Notes under the pieces: generated by a model
Seen by the model: the letters and a program-made list of their open reading frames with translations, nothing else
Database searches by the model: none
Told to the model about the DNA's origin: nothing
Translations under genes and position numbers: made by a program
Part shown: one piece after another, positions 37,694 through 49,298 of the stretch
Position numbering within the stretch: position 1 is the first letter of the stretch
Layout: each line of letters starts with the position of its first letter
Assembly (NCBI GenBank): GCA_002189035.1
Contig: CM007990.1
Span: 310,001 to 374,000, forward strand
Length of the DNA: 64,000 bases
Source: Utricularia gibba
Taxonomy: Eukaryota > Streptophyta > Magnoliopsida > Lamiales > Lentibulariaceae
Direction: 5' to 3'

Positions 37694-38637
37694 ACCTTCC
37701 CCCTTCATTTAGCTCATTGTCAGGTGATCCAACAGTCCCACCACGTGACAAAAATAAAGCATTCTTGTATGAAATAACACGTGTTCACTATGAATTTAAT
37801 GAAAATTAATTAATTAAATTTATTCTATTTTAATTATATTAATATAATTATCTTTTCGTACAAATTAAATATCTAAAATACATTTTTCTTTCTATTTAAA
37901 TATGTCTATTAAAATATTTTTAATATATTTAAAAAACGCCTTACTTAATTGGGTAGTTAGCGAGCCCATTGTGAAAAGGGCCGGCTCAAATTGCGGTTCG
38001 GCTCACTATAAATCATTTTCTTCACTTAATTATATTATATAACATTTTGGTGGGCCCCATTTGAGCAACTAGCGTACTTGATTTTACATGATTTTCTTAA
38101 ATTAAAAAATAAAATGTTGGGGTGGGAAAAAGATAATACAAATTATTAATATTTTGCATAATTCAATTCCTAGCCATTATTGAAATTTAAAATCGGATCT
38201 CAAAACGATTTTCTGAACCTTAATTACTACCTTGATTTTTTGGTGTATACATATATTTTTTATCTACGTATCGATTGATTTGGATTGTTTTTTCAAGGAA
38301 ATTTGGACAGTTTTTTGTTTTCTAACAGGAAATCTTGTGTCTTTACAGGAGCCGGGAGATTTTTTATTGCTGTGTGTGTCAACTTCGGTGCTCACTTTTG
38401 TGTTGGTCCTTTGATTTCTTTCTTTTCTGGGCTGTCTTTTATTGGGATCGGGAAATGGAATGCGATCGAGGGGTACCCATTTTAACGGTTTGTTGCGTTG
38501 TGTGAATCCGTGGTGCTTTATTGTTCTTGATGTCAACGATTTCTTTTTAATTCGTGTGTTCGAGGGGAGGATTGATGCTGCTTCTTAGGGATTGGTGAGT
38601 TTAAAAGGTTTTTGGAGTTGGCTTGCTTGGTGTAAAA
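37694..38637. other. AT-rich intergenic region and AHL leader
   Basis: Very AT-rich from 37790 to 38200, then a T/G-rich stretch to 38637 that is likely the AHL promoter and leader. No gene seen. Confidence 0.5.
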
Positions 38638-40228
38638 ATGGCGGAAAACGAGGGGTTGGATGGTTCTGGGCAGACGGTAAAAGTACTTGATGCGCCTGGT
38701 AGCTTTCCCAGCTCAGAGAGCAATGATCCATCTGGTGGATCAACCGCCCCAGGAATGCAAGGGACGGCGGTAGGGGTGTCGGAGGCGAAGAAAAAGAGGG
38801 GACGGCCGAGAAAGTACTTAGCGGATGGCGGTTCTGTGGGAACTCTTTCCCCGACGCCGATATCGGTTTCTATTCCTCTCAGTGGCGAATACTCCCTTTG
38901 GAAGCAGACTTCTTCGCAGAAAAACGAGAATTTCGACTTGGAAACCGCAGGTATTATTTGGAAATGAACTGCTGAGTACATCAAAAGTGAAAATTTCATT
39001 TTCTTTTTGTGGCTGTCAATATGTGAGGGTTATGTTATCTCAATCATGCTATGTCCTGTATCCTGTTCTTGTTCTGATGATGCCGTGGGACCATTTGATG
39101 TTGTCTCCAATTTTCACAAGTTTTCCTTTTCTTTTGGGACCGCCGGCATGATGGATTCCTTGTGCGTCCACTTGATTCTTCTGGTAAGGAGATGATGTGA
39201 CTCAACACAGTACCAGTCAAGGCAGAATATCACACAGTGCACGGAATTTGATGGAATCTCAGATATATTTTGCTATTCCCATTTGGAAAATGCTGTTGCA
39301 CTACAGTTACATTCATTCCTGGCTCTGTATTCATCTTGTGATGTACAAAGAAGATAAGAAATCTTGTTGGAATGCTCTGATACTATATTCGCATGCAGGA
39401 GGGGCAGTAACAGCATTTTCATTAGGAGGGACCCTGATACCTCATGTAGTCATTGTTTCTCCAGGAGAGGTATGAATGAAAAGCTAGTTGCAGTCTCCTT
39501 TTTGCTGTGCTTTCGTAAGAAGAGTTCTTGGTAGCAGGACGTATTGCAGAGGATCATGTCTGTTGCTCAACAAGGGAGTAAAGCTATTTGCATTCTTGCT
39601 GCTAATGGATCTGTTTCAAATGTCACTCTCTGTCAATCTAGTTCTTCCGGTGGCACTATGACCTATGCGGTATGAACCATCTTTTTCCGGTGAACAGATT
39701 ATGCTTCTTTTACTCAGAGATGCCAATGCCCTCTTGTTTGGTTTTAGGGTCACTTTGAAATTATCTCGCTCACCGGATCATTTATGCCTAGGGATATCGG
39801 ACTCACAAGAACCACTTCCGGTGGGATGAGCATATGCCTCGCAGGGAATGACGGCCGTGTTCTTGGTGGAGGTCTCTCCGGCGTGCTAGTAGCAGCCACC
39901 CCTGTTCAGGTTCATCTAGCCCCCCATTGATCGGATTTATTGATATCCAGTTCCGGTGGACCGGAGTCTGATCATCCACCATACATGACATAATCCATCC
40001 CAGGTTGTGATCGCTAGCTTCCCCCCACTCCAACCCCAGCAGAAGCCCAGAAAACCCAAATACAAGCACACCATTTCATTCACCGCCAATGCAGCTCCCA
40101 GAGAGCCTGTTCCCGGAGACGGAAGCCAGAACCAGAATCACCCCCGCCCATCCTTTCCGGCGAGCCAAAAGAATCAAGCCAAGGACTCTAGCGAAGTAAG
40201 CAGTCATGATCGAACTGCACTAGGTTGA
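38638..40228 (+). CDS. AT-hook motif nuclear-localized (AHL) protein with a single AT-hook
   Basis: AHL proteins bind AT-rich DNA at matrix-attachment regions and oligomerise through the PPC/DUF296 domain. Exons 38638-38950, 39399-39469, 39538-39669, 39748-39909 and 40004-40228 encode 300 residues. One AT-hook with the type II extension, KKKRGRPRKY, is at residues 51-60. The PPC domain includes IPHVVIVSPGEDVLQRIMSV, QQGSKAICILAANGSVSNVT, GHFEIISLTGSFMP and DGRVLGGGLSGVLVAATPV. The usual second AT-hook (RGRPPG) between the first hook and the PPC is absent, replaced by a GEYSLWKQTSSQKNE linker. The C-terminus is Pro/Gln/Lys-rich. Start: the only ATG of the exon in frame. Confidence 0.9.
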
Positions 40229-41196
40229 TATTCAAGAATCACACCATGAGAAGGGGAGTTTTTACTAACATAAACACCTTAAAGCATGCTTCCGTTTGCC
40301 TGGCCCGGTGCGCAGCGCAAGTTCAGTGATGATGAGACGTGGAGGCAGGCCCATCGTTGGTAGTCTCCATCGCCTTCGTTTTCTCCCTGGCTGTGCGCTG
40401 GACCCAGTCCCATGTCGTCGTCCCCGTCGTTTTCCGGCACATTCGGACAGACATTCCATGTATACACGCCGCTCGAGTATCCGTACCTGATAACCTGCCT
40501 GTGGGGGTTAACAGTTAACACCAACGGTAAAAACGCAATAAAGGTTAATTGAGGATTATTTAGTATTCTAAATAATTTTCTGCAATTATTTTATAATAAG
40601 TTTCACTTTTTGAGCAATAGAAAATCATTTTGAGAAACCTAAAGGTAAATAATAGAGGGAAAATCAAAAAATAATAGCCAAACTTCAACTCGTGGTAATG
40701 ATGATATTAGGGAACATTCAAGTAGAATACTAAGTGTCTAGGAAGGGAAAATATAAGATCAAGGGACTTGGGGTGGTATATCATGTCAATTATGAATGAA
40801 GAGTAAAGTACGTGTTTAAATAGAAAAATCTTATTAATTTTACATAAATATTTTTTCTTGAAAAATAAGAATATTATACCATTATATTTAATAATTCAAA
40901 ACACATAATATGATACAAATATACGATGGGTAATTACATTTAATATCAGTCTCATGGCAATGGTTTAAGGGTCTAGGTTGAGGTACAATCAACTAATGAT
41001 TAAGAGAAAGAGAATGTATTTTATAATTTAATATAAATTTAGATTGAAAATCACTATTTACGTGGATCATTTGTGGCCCCCACCCTATGTACACTTTTTT
41101 AAAATTTGTTTTTTATTTTTGACTTATTGGTGGTGGCTTTTGTCTTGTCCCTGTTAATACTTACCAGCTATTCCACAAACCACCACGAAGCATTTC
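40229..41196. other. Intergenic region, GC-rich patch then AT-rich
   Basis: A GC-richer patch at 40265-40520 has short open frames but no recognisable domain and may be AHL 3' UTR. From 40540 to 41100 the DNA is AT-rich. Confidence 0.45.
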
Positions 41197-42204
41197 ATGT
41201 CAAGCTTGAAGCCATCGCCGCCGATCATGCTCCTCCCTCTTCTCCTATTTCTCGTCGTGCCGGCGATGTGTTGGCGCCCCTGGCCGAATTCCACTAACTC
41301 CGCGTTCGACGATTCGAAAAAGAACGAGGGGTCGTCGGAATTCGTTCACCTGAAGTACCACATGGGCCCTGTTCTCACTGCGAATATCACCATATACCCA
41401 ATTTGGTACGGTCTCTGGAGGAGCTCCCAGAAGCTTATCATCCGTGAGTTCATCAGTTCTATCTCTGATGAATCCCCGGGAGTTAATTCGCCGTCGGTGG
41501 CGGGATGGTGGCGGACGGTGCGGCTTTACACCGATCAAACCGGAGGCAATATCTCACGCCGCGTTCGCCTTGGAGAGGATAAGGACGACCGGTTCTACTC
41601 GCAGGGAAAATCGCTCACGCGCCTCACCGTGCAATCCGTCATCAAATCGGCCGTCTCAGCCGCGAGAAATCCTTTGCCGATACACCCCAACGGCGGGGTG
41701 TACCTGGTACTGACCTCCGGCGATGTGTACGTTCAGGATTTCTGCAACAACGTTTGCGGATTCCACTACTTCACTTTTCCTTCCATCGTTGGGTACACTT
41801 TGCCGTACGCATGGATCGGGAACTCGGCGAAGCTCTGCCCCGGTACCTGCGCTTACCCCTTCGCCGTTCCGGCGTATATTCCGACCACCGCCCTGAAACC
41901 GCCGAACGGGGACGCCGGCGTCGACGGGATGATCAGCGTGATAGGTCACGAGATCGCTGAGCTGGCCTCCAACCCCTTCGTTAACGCCTGGTACGCCGGC
42001 GACGATCCGGTTTTCCCAGTGGAGATAGCAGATTTATGCGAGGGTATTTACGGAACAGGGGGAGGCGGATCCTATACCGGTCAGACGATCAACGGTTCAG
42101 ATGGCGCCACGTACAACATGCACGGTATCCGACGGCGGTTCCTCGTCCAGTGGCTGTGGAATCCTGAGTTGAATTACTGTACAGGCCCTAATGCCCTTAC
42201 CTAA
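41197..42204 (+). CDS. EXORDIUM-like protein (phosphate-induced PHI-1 family)
   Basis: Secreted apoplastic protein family linked to brassinosteroid- and sugar-dependent growth. A single exon of 335 residues. A signal peptide precedes the mature protein (hydrophobic LLPLLLFLVVPAMCW). Family motifs: YHMGPVLTANITIYPIWYG, GVYLVLTSGDVYVQDFC, PYAWIGNSAKLCPGTCAYPF, DGMISVIGHEIAELASNPFV and the C-terminal QWLWNPELNYCTGPN. Codon third positions are GC-rich compared with neighbouring multi-exon genes. No defects seen. Confidence 0.95.
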   Translation: MSSLKPSPPIMLLPLLLFLVVPAMCWRPWPNSTNSAFDDSKKNEGSSEFVHLKYHMGPVLTANITIYPIWYGLWRSSQKLIIREFISSISDESPGVNSPSVAGWWRTVRLYTDQTGGNISRRVRLGEDKDDRFYSQGKSLTRLTVQSVIKSAVSAARNPLPIHPNGGVYLVLTSGDVYVQDFCNNVCGFHYFTFPSIVGYTLPYAWIGNSAKLCPGTCAYPFAVPAYIPTTALKPPNGDAGVDGMISVIGHEIAELASNPFVNAWYAGDDPVFPVEIADLCEGIYGTGGGGSYTGQTINGSDGATYNMHGIRRRFLVQWLWNPELNYCTGPNALT

Positions 42205-43004
42205 CACTCTCTGGTATCCTTAGATTTAGAACTAAATGTGTACGGTCGCTTTTTCCAATATAAATGTAATTTATAAAATATTTATATAACATATTTAATC
42301 ATATTTATTAAAACCTTTTTTCCCTCAAAAGTATTTTCATTTACATATAATAAAACAGATAAGTTTTAAACATTATTCATTAAATCATAGTACAATGTTT
42401 TTTATTTAAGGTGTAATACCAAAAAGTTAGGTGTAGTTTTCAAAAATTGTACATGTTTATATAGTGAATCAAGTTCGATATAAAATAACGAGATCTAAGT
42501 GTCTATGACATTACTAATATTGATCGTTATAAATCAACATTTTTCGAAACAAAATTTGCAATCTTTTTGGGTATAGTTACCACATCCCATCCCATGTTGT
42601 GTTGTTGTGTAGTTTCTTAGGCGCCCACACATTGATTATCTTCGTTTTCAGCTTTGAAGGCACGTAGACCCCAAAAATTGATGCTCCCTTTTCACCTTGT
42701 GAAATCGTTTTCCGATCATTTTGCAACCCTTTTATTTTACGAAAGTGATTTTGAAATTGGGTAGATAATCTATGATATGTGTATGAGAAAATTGATTATT
42801 TTTAATACTTTTTTTTATTTTAATGTATGAAGTTAATTGGAAGTGGGTATGCTACTATCATAAATATATGTGGGAATTAAAATGATTTTTGGTTGGTATT
42901 TTGGAATATTGTAATGCAAAAAAATGTATCGATATTAAATAGGGTTTCAGTGTGAGCCCAGACGCAGAGATCAGTTCAGTGGAGTGAGTCCTCGGAGGAA
43001 GAGA
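42205..43004. other. AT-rich intergenic region
   Basis: EXORDIUM-like 3' flank and PMEI upstream region. No gene recognised. Confidence 0.5.
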
Positions 43005-43588
43005 ATGGCGATGGCAACTTATCGGCGTTCTTTTTTGGTCTCCCACATGTTGGTTATCGTGTTCTTTTTCAGGGAAGCTGGGGGAACCCGGATTTGAGCT
43101 TCGTTAGAGCTTCCTGCTCCGCCGCAACGCTGTATCCGGCGGTGTGCGTCAAATCCCTGTCCCCGTACGCTTCTGATATCCGCCGCAGCCCGCGGCGGCT
43201 GATCACGACGGCGGTGGCGGTGAGCCTGTCGAAGGCGCGTGCGACGGAGCGGTTCGTGGATCGGGTGTCCGGATCTCGGGGGCTCCGGCCTCGGGAAAAC
43301 GCCGCCCTGCGGGATTGTCTGGAGGAGGTGGGCGACGGCGTGGATATGCTGGTGAAATCGTTGAAGGAGATGAAGAAATTGGGGCTGCCGGACAGCCCGG
43401 ATTTTGAGTGGCACCTCAGCAACGTCCAGACGTGGATCAGTGCGGCGCTCACGGATGAGACGTCATGCCTGGACGGGTTCCCGGCGGCGGCACGGGCCAA
43501 ATCGGAGATCCAGACCCGGATCTCGTATTTGGCCCAGGTGACCAGCAATGCTCTAGCGCTTTGTAATAACTTTGCTGGAAAGTCATAA
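43005..43588 (+). CDS. Plant invertase/pectin methylesterase inhibitor (PMEI), frame broken by one base
   Basis: Secreted four-helix inhibitor of pectin methylesterase or invertase; which target cannot be told from sequence alone. Single exon, about 194 residues after one base is restored. MAMATYRRSFLVSHMLVIVFFF is signal-peptide-like. The mature part starts PDLSFVRASC and has the expected Cys pattern: SC...AVC in the N-terminal hairpin, then RDCLEE and ETSCLDGF. The final helix ends SNALALCNNF. The G5 run at 43080-43084 seems one base short, separating the ATG and signal peptide from the mature frame. Confidence 0.85.
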
Positions 43589-44043
43589 ATGCCCTTGGTA
43601 ATATTTCACTTTTTTTTAAAAAAAATAATAATGTACCTGTAGTAAGCGCTTTTTTCTGAAATTATTTTGCCCTAATTTTTCTGACGTTCACATTTAAGAC
43701 GAAAGGGGAGTAAATAAAACACGTGATAAAAAGGAAGGAAGAAGCCACTGCAAATCAGGTGGGAAAGGGGCGGAGCCCGCCAAATCGTACCGGGTTCAGA
43801 TCGCGATTCGATCCGTTCCGCTTCGTATATGTTTGGTCCACGCGTCGGTCTTTTCTATCTCTCAAGAACAGCCGCTCGCACCTTCGATTTTTCACGCACA
43901 AGGAAAAAATCGTGAACCCTACAGCTCTTCCGCGGTACACGAAATCGGACTTCGTTGACTGGTTTGGTTTCGTGTATCGACTGATTGTCGTCGCTGGGAA
44001 GGCTTCAGTGGGAGCTAGATTGTGAATCGTGTGGAATTTCGAG
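43589..44043. other. Intergenic region and Di19 leader
   Basis: PMEI 3' flank and presumed 5' UTR of Di19. An in-frame ATG at 44029 (MWNFE) is an alternative start for Di19. No other gene seen. Confidence 0.45.
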
Positions 44044-45659
44044 ATGGGCGATCGGTTTTACGACGATTTGGAATTCGCTTTGTCGTCCTGCAACATACGG
44101 AATATAGGTGAGCGAGTTTGTGAAATGCCAATGCTGTGCGTGATTTTGATGTTTATGTTTATTCGATTTTATGAACGTTTCGGGCGATTTTGTCGTCAGA
44201 AGACGAATACTTTGATGAAGATGAAGAATCGGAGGGATACTATGATGAGGAAGAAGTCAATGCTTTTGGGAATGAACGAAAAGTCGAAGATTTGGCGTGT
44301 CCGTTTTGTAGTGAGGACTTGGATGTGCTTGGCTTGTGTTGCCACATTGATGCCGACCACCGTATGGATGTTAAGGCTGGGGTAATTTTTCAATTCATGT
44401 TATGCTGTTTTTCCCCCTTCCGAATTCTCGAAGGCGGTAGTAATATGAGTTACTTGCAAGTAAGTTTCTGTAAGCAGGGTATCGTATTTAAAGTGTAATT
44501 CTACTGCGTGTCTTGAGACATGTAGCATTTTGCTAAATGGTGCTAGAAAAGTTTGATTTTTAACCCGTGCTTTATTGAAATACTATGCCAAGTTCGTGTG
44601 TCTAACTCAAGTATTTGATTATTTTGAAGTTTGGGATTATGTTTTTTCCGCTTTCTGTGACAGAGAGAAAGAGTGTTTCTTTTGATAGGTGACCGACCTT
44701 TTGATGCATCTTCTCTGGCAGTCGTTGTCTGTGGAAGTTCTATTTAAGTTGATGCGTTTAGCTTGTCTTTTGTGTCTGGCATTCAGTAATCTTGATGAAG
44801 GTTTCCCCATTGCAGATTTGTCCCGTTTGTGCTACGAAGGTGGGTGTAAACATGGCTTCTCATGTGATCACACAACATGAAGACATTTTAAAGATATCCT
44901 TTCAATCTACATTCTGTGAATGAAGTGCTTGAGTTTCTGCCACTAATCTTTTGATTGTTTTAAAAAGCTTTATTATTTTGGATATTTCGCATTGCTTTGT
45001 ATTCCTTCACCTGCCTTACGCTCTATGCCTCAAGAACCTTCATAGTACCCGTTCACGTTCGGCTGTATTTCTATTGAGGAGAGATATGCAGGATAAATAT
45101 TTACGCATCATCAAGGATTCCCAACCTGTGGACTTGTCTCGTGGAAAGGCAGTTGATTCCATGCTTGTGTCATTTGTCAACAATCCACAACCAAAAGTCA
45201 CAGCTCAGGAAGCTCCCAAAGTTGCCACTGCTACTGAAGCCAAGGAAACAGGATCAACCCCCAAAGAAGAGTCCTCAGAGAGGTGCGCAACTCTTCTCCT
45301 TTTTCCTGGTCATCAACAATGTTTGTACACACACCAGGGATTTCGTGCTTAAACATCAAATTTTTAGTGTTCAAAGACAATGCTGAAAAGGCCTTCAGTG
45401 CCCTACTACTTCGACTAGAAAACTTCATTCACCTTTTCATTCTTCATAGCAACTGCGCTATCCACTTGTGCTGCATGTGCTTTATTTAGATGGTTTTTCT
45501 CGACTCACTGCAAGAAAAATTCGTGAAAGCTTCTTATGGTTTTTCCCTCTGTGATGCAGCAGGATAGAGCCACCTTCCTCAGGCATGAGCCACGAGCAAG
45601 CAATGAGGTGCCAATTTTTGCAAGAACTTCTGTTGTCCACCTTCCTCGACGACTTGTAA
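44044..45659 (+). CDS. Di19-family zinc-finger protein
   Basis: Drought-induced 19 proteins are nuclear Cys2/His2-type factors, phosphorylated by CDPKs in Arabidopsis. Exons 44044-44107, 44200-44381, 44816-44893, 45020-45282 and 45560-45659 give 228 residues. Two zinc fingers are visible: LACPFCSEDLDVLGLCCHID and ICPVCATKVGVNMASHVITQ. The C-terminal Di19 domain ends EQAMRCQFLQELLLSTFLDDL. The N-terminus (MGDRFYDDLEFALSSCNIRN, then an Asp/Glu-rich run) differs from the usual MDSDxW start, so the start is less certain. Intron 3 has AT-AC borders and U12 signals and is listed separately. The last acceptor is a GCAGCAG tandem that can add or drop one residue. Confidence 0.88.
44894..45019 (+). 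other. Probable U12-type (AT-AC) intron of Di19
   Basis: The intron begins ATATCCTTTC, the U12 5' splice-site consensus. No GT donor keeps the frame here. TTCCTTCAC at 45002-45010 is one base off the U12 branch-site consensus TTCCTTRAC, and its A is 10 nt from the AC end at 45019. Removing 44894-45019 keeps phase 0 and joins HEDILK to the LLRRDMQDKYL exon. Confidence 0.65.
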
Positions 45660-46302
45660 GCAGGTGTTGGCATACAGAGTTTTGACGCTCAGTCATTGAT
45701 AGCACTTGCAAATCTCTCTGATAATCTAATGTATATGATGAATAAACATCAGCTGTGCCTTTCATCTCTTCCCAGCATTTTTATGCTCTTTCTGGTTGTA
45801 TCCTTGTGTTGCAGACCAAAGCCTTGTGATCAGGCATCCATCACATACGCTTATATACTTAACACACTTGTTCTTTCTTTCTTCTTTTATCATTGTTAAA
45901 TCATCAACAAAGATCTCACAAACAGTCACATCTTTTAGAACTCGTCGGAATGGAACTATTCGATCGAATGGTTCCGGTTTTTTATCTAAATAGTGTAATT
46001 GGTTTTCATAAATATTAATTTAAAATTATTTAGAATTGATTTTTACTGTTTGAAAATGGAGCAAAAATAGTATATATTATTTACGGTAATAGTAGATTTG
46101 ATCCCTAATTTCAAATCCTAATTTTTTTTCGAATTCAATTTTATTATTATTGATCGATATTCGTGATCACCGCAGACCATTGTTAGCACACCTTTTCTTG
46201 TGTTAGCATGTGTTTAAAAGTGTTTTTTTTTTAAAAAAAAAAATTATAGATCTCATCTTTCTATTTATTATAAATGTTTTTAGAAAAGAATTTAGTATTT
46301 AC
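45660..46302. other. AT-rich intergenic region
   Basis: Di19 3' flank and AT-rich spacer. No gene seen. Confidence 0.5.
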
Positions 46303-46387
46303 TGGGCCCAAAGTGGGCTGGATTATTGAGGTTCACCTGCTCGAATGGGCTTTAAAGATTCAGTGATTTTGGGCCTACTATTGGGCT
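46303..46387 (+). promoter_or_regulatory. Dense site II cluster upstream of the PDCD2-like gene
   Basis: Five TGGGCY motifs in 85 bp: 46303-46308, 46314-46319, 46346-46351, 46370-46375 and 46382-46387, 140-225 bp before the start codon at 46527. All are in the same orientation. Confidence 0.65.
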
Positions 46388-46526
46388 TGATGCCCACACT
46401 GGTCCATTGTGAAGCCTATACTTTGATCTTTAGGCTCGACTGCTTGAAACTTCCGAGGAGTGAATTTGGCGGCGGATCCGTTTATCTTGCATCCTTTGAT
46501 TTTGCGGGAGCACAGACTTGAAGGAA

Positions 46527-48789
46527 ATGGATGTTGATTCGGATTTGGGTAATTTCAAGTCCATGAAAATATCTTCGCTTGACGGGGATGAAGAGGGAGA
46601 GGAGGGAAACGACATCCTCGATGATGATGTCAGCACCGAGGAAGATGAGGAAGAGGATGCGGAGCCGATGACGTTAGGGTTCGCGGAGAAGCCAGAGAAG
46701 TCATGGACGTTGCTGAGACAGTATTTTCCGAGCAAAGCTGGTGGCGTCCCTGTAATTAATTAGCACATTCTTTTGTACCACGAGATTTTTGTTGGCTGTT
46801 CTAGTGAAGGAAATGTTGCTGCGTTGCTACTAATCTTATGGGTCGGGATTGATTTTTTGTTATTGTCGTGGCACAGGCTTGGTTGGACCCGGTGAATTTG
46901 CCTTCTGGAAAATCCAGCCTTTGTGATTTCTGCGGCCAGCCTTTGCAGTTTCTGCTTCAGGTATGTCAGGTTGCAGTTCCTCTCATGGAAACACTTTTTC
47001 TCATGTGTCAGTACCTTTGAAAGAATTAACGGTATCCTTTTATCCCCTTCCTTTTGTCTATTGCGTTTATAGGTTTATGCACCTTTAAGCCAGGAGTCTG
47101 CATTTCACAGAACTCTGTTCCTTTTCATGTGCCCATCAATGAGTTGTCTTCTTCATGACCAGCATGAGCAGTGGAAACGTCATCCGGGGAGTCCCCTTAG
47201 AAGGTATTTTTCTACGTGGTCTCGCATAAAGATGTATAACTTTTTGGGGGTGTTTGATGAACTGTGATAAATGGTTAAAAAGTGTCAAGGTTTTTCGGTG
47301 CCAGCTGCCACGGGTGAATCCATTTTACTGCTCTGAAAGACCCAATGATGATGGTACTACGCCACCTTTAACTGATGGAGGTGAATTCTGGTCTTTAATT
47401 ATGATGATATCATGGCATATTGCAACTCGAGGCGGTTGTAAAAACTACTTGCTCTTCTACTGAGCACAAGTTTACTGCCGTTGCCTGATTTATTTACCCT
47501 TATTGTGCACTTGCATTTTCAACCAAGCGAACATGTGTTAGGAGATAAAACCTTGGTTATTCCCATGTAAAAAAAACTTAGCTTGTCACGTCCTGGTGAG
47601 TTTAGAATCACCATTTTGGTAACTGATGCAGGTATTCTCTGCAAGTGGTGCGGCACATGGATTGGGGACAAGGTTTGTGCCGGCTGCAAGAAAGCAAACT
47701 ATTGTTCACAAGCTCACCAGGTACTCTACCTGAATCATATGCCCTTCAATGGAGACTGCTTCAGGCTCCTCTAACAAACTGGAATCATCTGCAGACAGCT
47801 CATTGGAAGTCCCATAAGTCAAGTCACAAATCCGTCTGTCGACAGTTAGCAACTTCCAGCGATGGATCAGCATCAGGTATTATTTGTCAATGAATGATGT
47901 GGCCTAGCGGCCCTCAATAGTTCCAATTACAGAATAAACACTTCATAATGATTTTTATTTCCTGTGTTTACTCTTGTAACAGCTATCTGCACTTCCCTCT
48001 GGCCTGAATATGAGTTAACAATTGATGATGAGCCAGAACGTGACGTGGAGTCATATGATACTGCATCTGCTAATTCATTGATATCTAGTAAAGTAGATGG
48101 ATCATTCAGAAACTCAGATTCATACTTCAAGGTGCTTCTTAAGCATATGACTATGGAATATTAACTTGTTGAATATGGATACCAATCCCACTGTCCCTTG
48201 TTTTAATACAGGGACACGGTGACAATAAGAGTTGGGCATCCTTCCATGAGAGAATATCTGTGGCTCCCGATCAAGTTTTGAGGTAATAGATTTTTTCTTT
48301 TTTTTTAACTTCGTTGTCATTGTCTTTGCCATCTCAATTTTGGACATCATACAATAAAGCATGGTTCTTATGCACTTCAACACACGATCAGGTATTCCAG
48401 TTCTCATGCAAAGCCACTGTGGCCCGTCTCCTGTGGCCGGCCATCAAAATACGACATTCCTAAATGCATATACTGTGGCGGGCCTCGTCGTTTTGAATTT
48501 CAGGTTTTTACATACAATATTTGTTAAATTCCATCATCATCATGTTCATAGTTTCTTTTGCTCTATTTGATTCCAAGCGCACCCTGTCAAGCTGCTAATG
48601 AAGCACTATGGTTTTCAGGTTTTGCCTCAATTATTGTACTTCTTCCATGTTGAAGATGATGCTGACAATTCGCTTGACTGGGCAACCATTGCCGTGTTCA
48701 CATGCGAGTCATCATGTGAGGCACCGCTGAGTTACAAAGAAGAGTTTGCCTGGGTTCAGCTTGATGCCCCTTCCATGTCGCACAGATAA
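46527..48789 (+). CDS. PDCD2/TSR4-like protein (MYND finger, PDCD2 C-terminal domain)
   Basis: Yeast and animal relatives are dedicated chaperones of ribosomal protein uS5 during 40S assembly. Ten exons: 46527-46751, 46877-46960, 47073-47203, 47283-47380, 47632-47720, 47795-47876, 47983-48131, 48212-48282, 48392-48503 and 48619-48789; 403 residues with every phase consistent. The acidic N-terminus is followed by AWLDPVNLPSG and the Cys motif CDFCGQPLQFLLQVYAPL. The MYND finger is CKWCGTWIGDKVCAGCKKAN...CSQAHQ with HWKSHKSSHKSVC. The C-terminal domain shows KCIYCGGPRRFEFQVLPQLL and ends FAWVQLDAPS. Confidence 0.93.
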
Positions 48790-49298
48790 CTCCCAGTCCT
48801 CGTGTAGGTGGATCAGTCCATTTTCGGCAATTTTCTTGGTACACAGTTTGGAGAAGAGTGGAACAAAATTAAACGGTTATCTCTGTTTATGCTGAAGTAG
48901 TAGTACATCATATGAACAATTGGAGTGGTGTTTGAAAAATCCACCTTTTTATTGCAAAGGATGTATGCAGTTTGTTGATATCCTGTAGGCTTGTTTGTAG
49001 CATCTTGACTGTCCAAACAAATCCCACGAATGTACAACGCAGATGGAAAGAAAAAAGAAAGGGAAAGCCAACATGCACCAGAAGCTGCTCTGCTCCACCA
49101 AAACTTTTCTTACAACAACATGAAGAGAAGAATCAACAACTTTCGCACTGTACAAAGAACACCTGAAACAAGCCGGGGACTCTTTCTCCTGCATCCGTGC
49201 CTCGTGTTATTGCAGCTCAGACCAGAATTCAAGCATGCTTACTGCCGCTGTATCTCATGAGACGATGAAGAATGGACAGGTTTTTACTGAGAGCTGTT
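48790..49298. other. Convergent 3' intergenic region
   Basis: Between the stops of the PDCD2-like (+) and GH28 (-) genes. No coding exon recognised. Confidence 0.5.

Noticed and set aside
40265-40524. Possible small gene in the GC-rich patch after AHL
   Set aside because: Short open frames on both strands with no domain or splice structure. Probably AHL 3' UTR.
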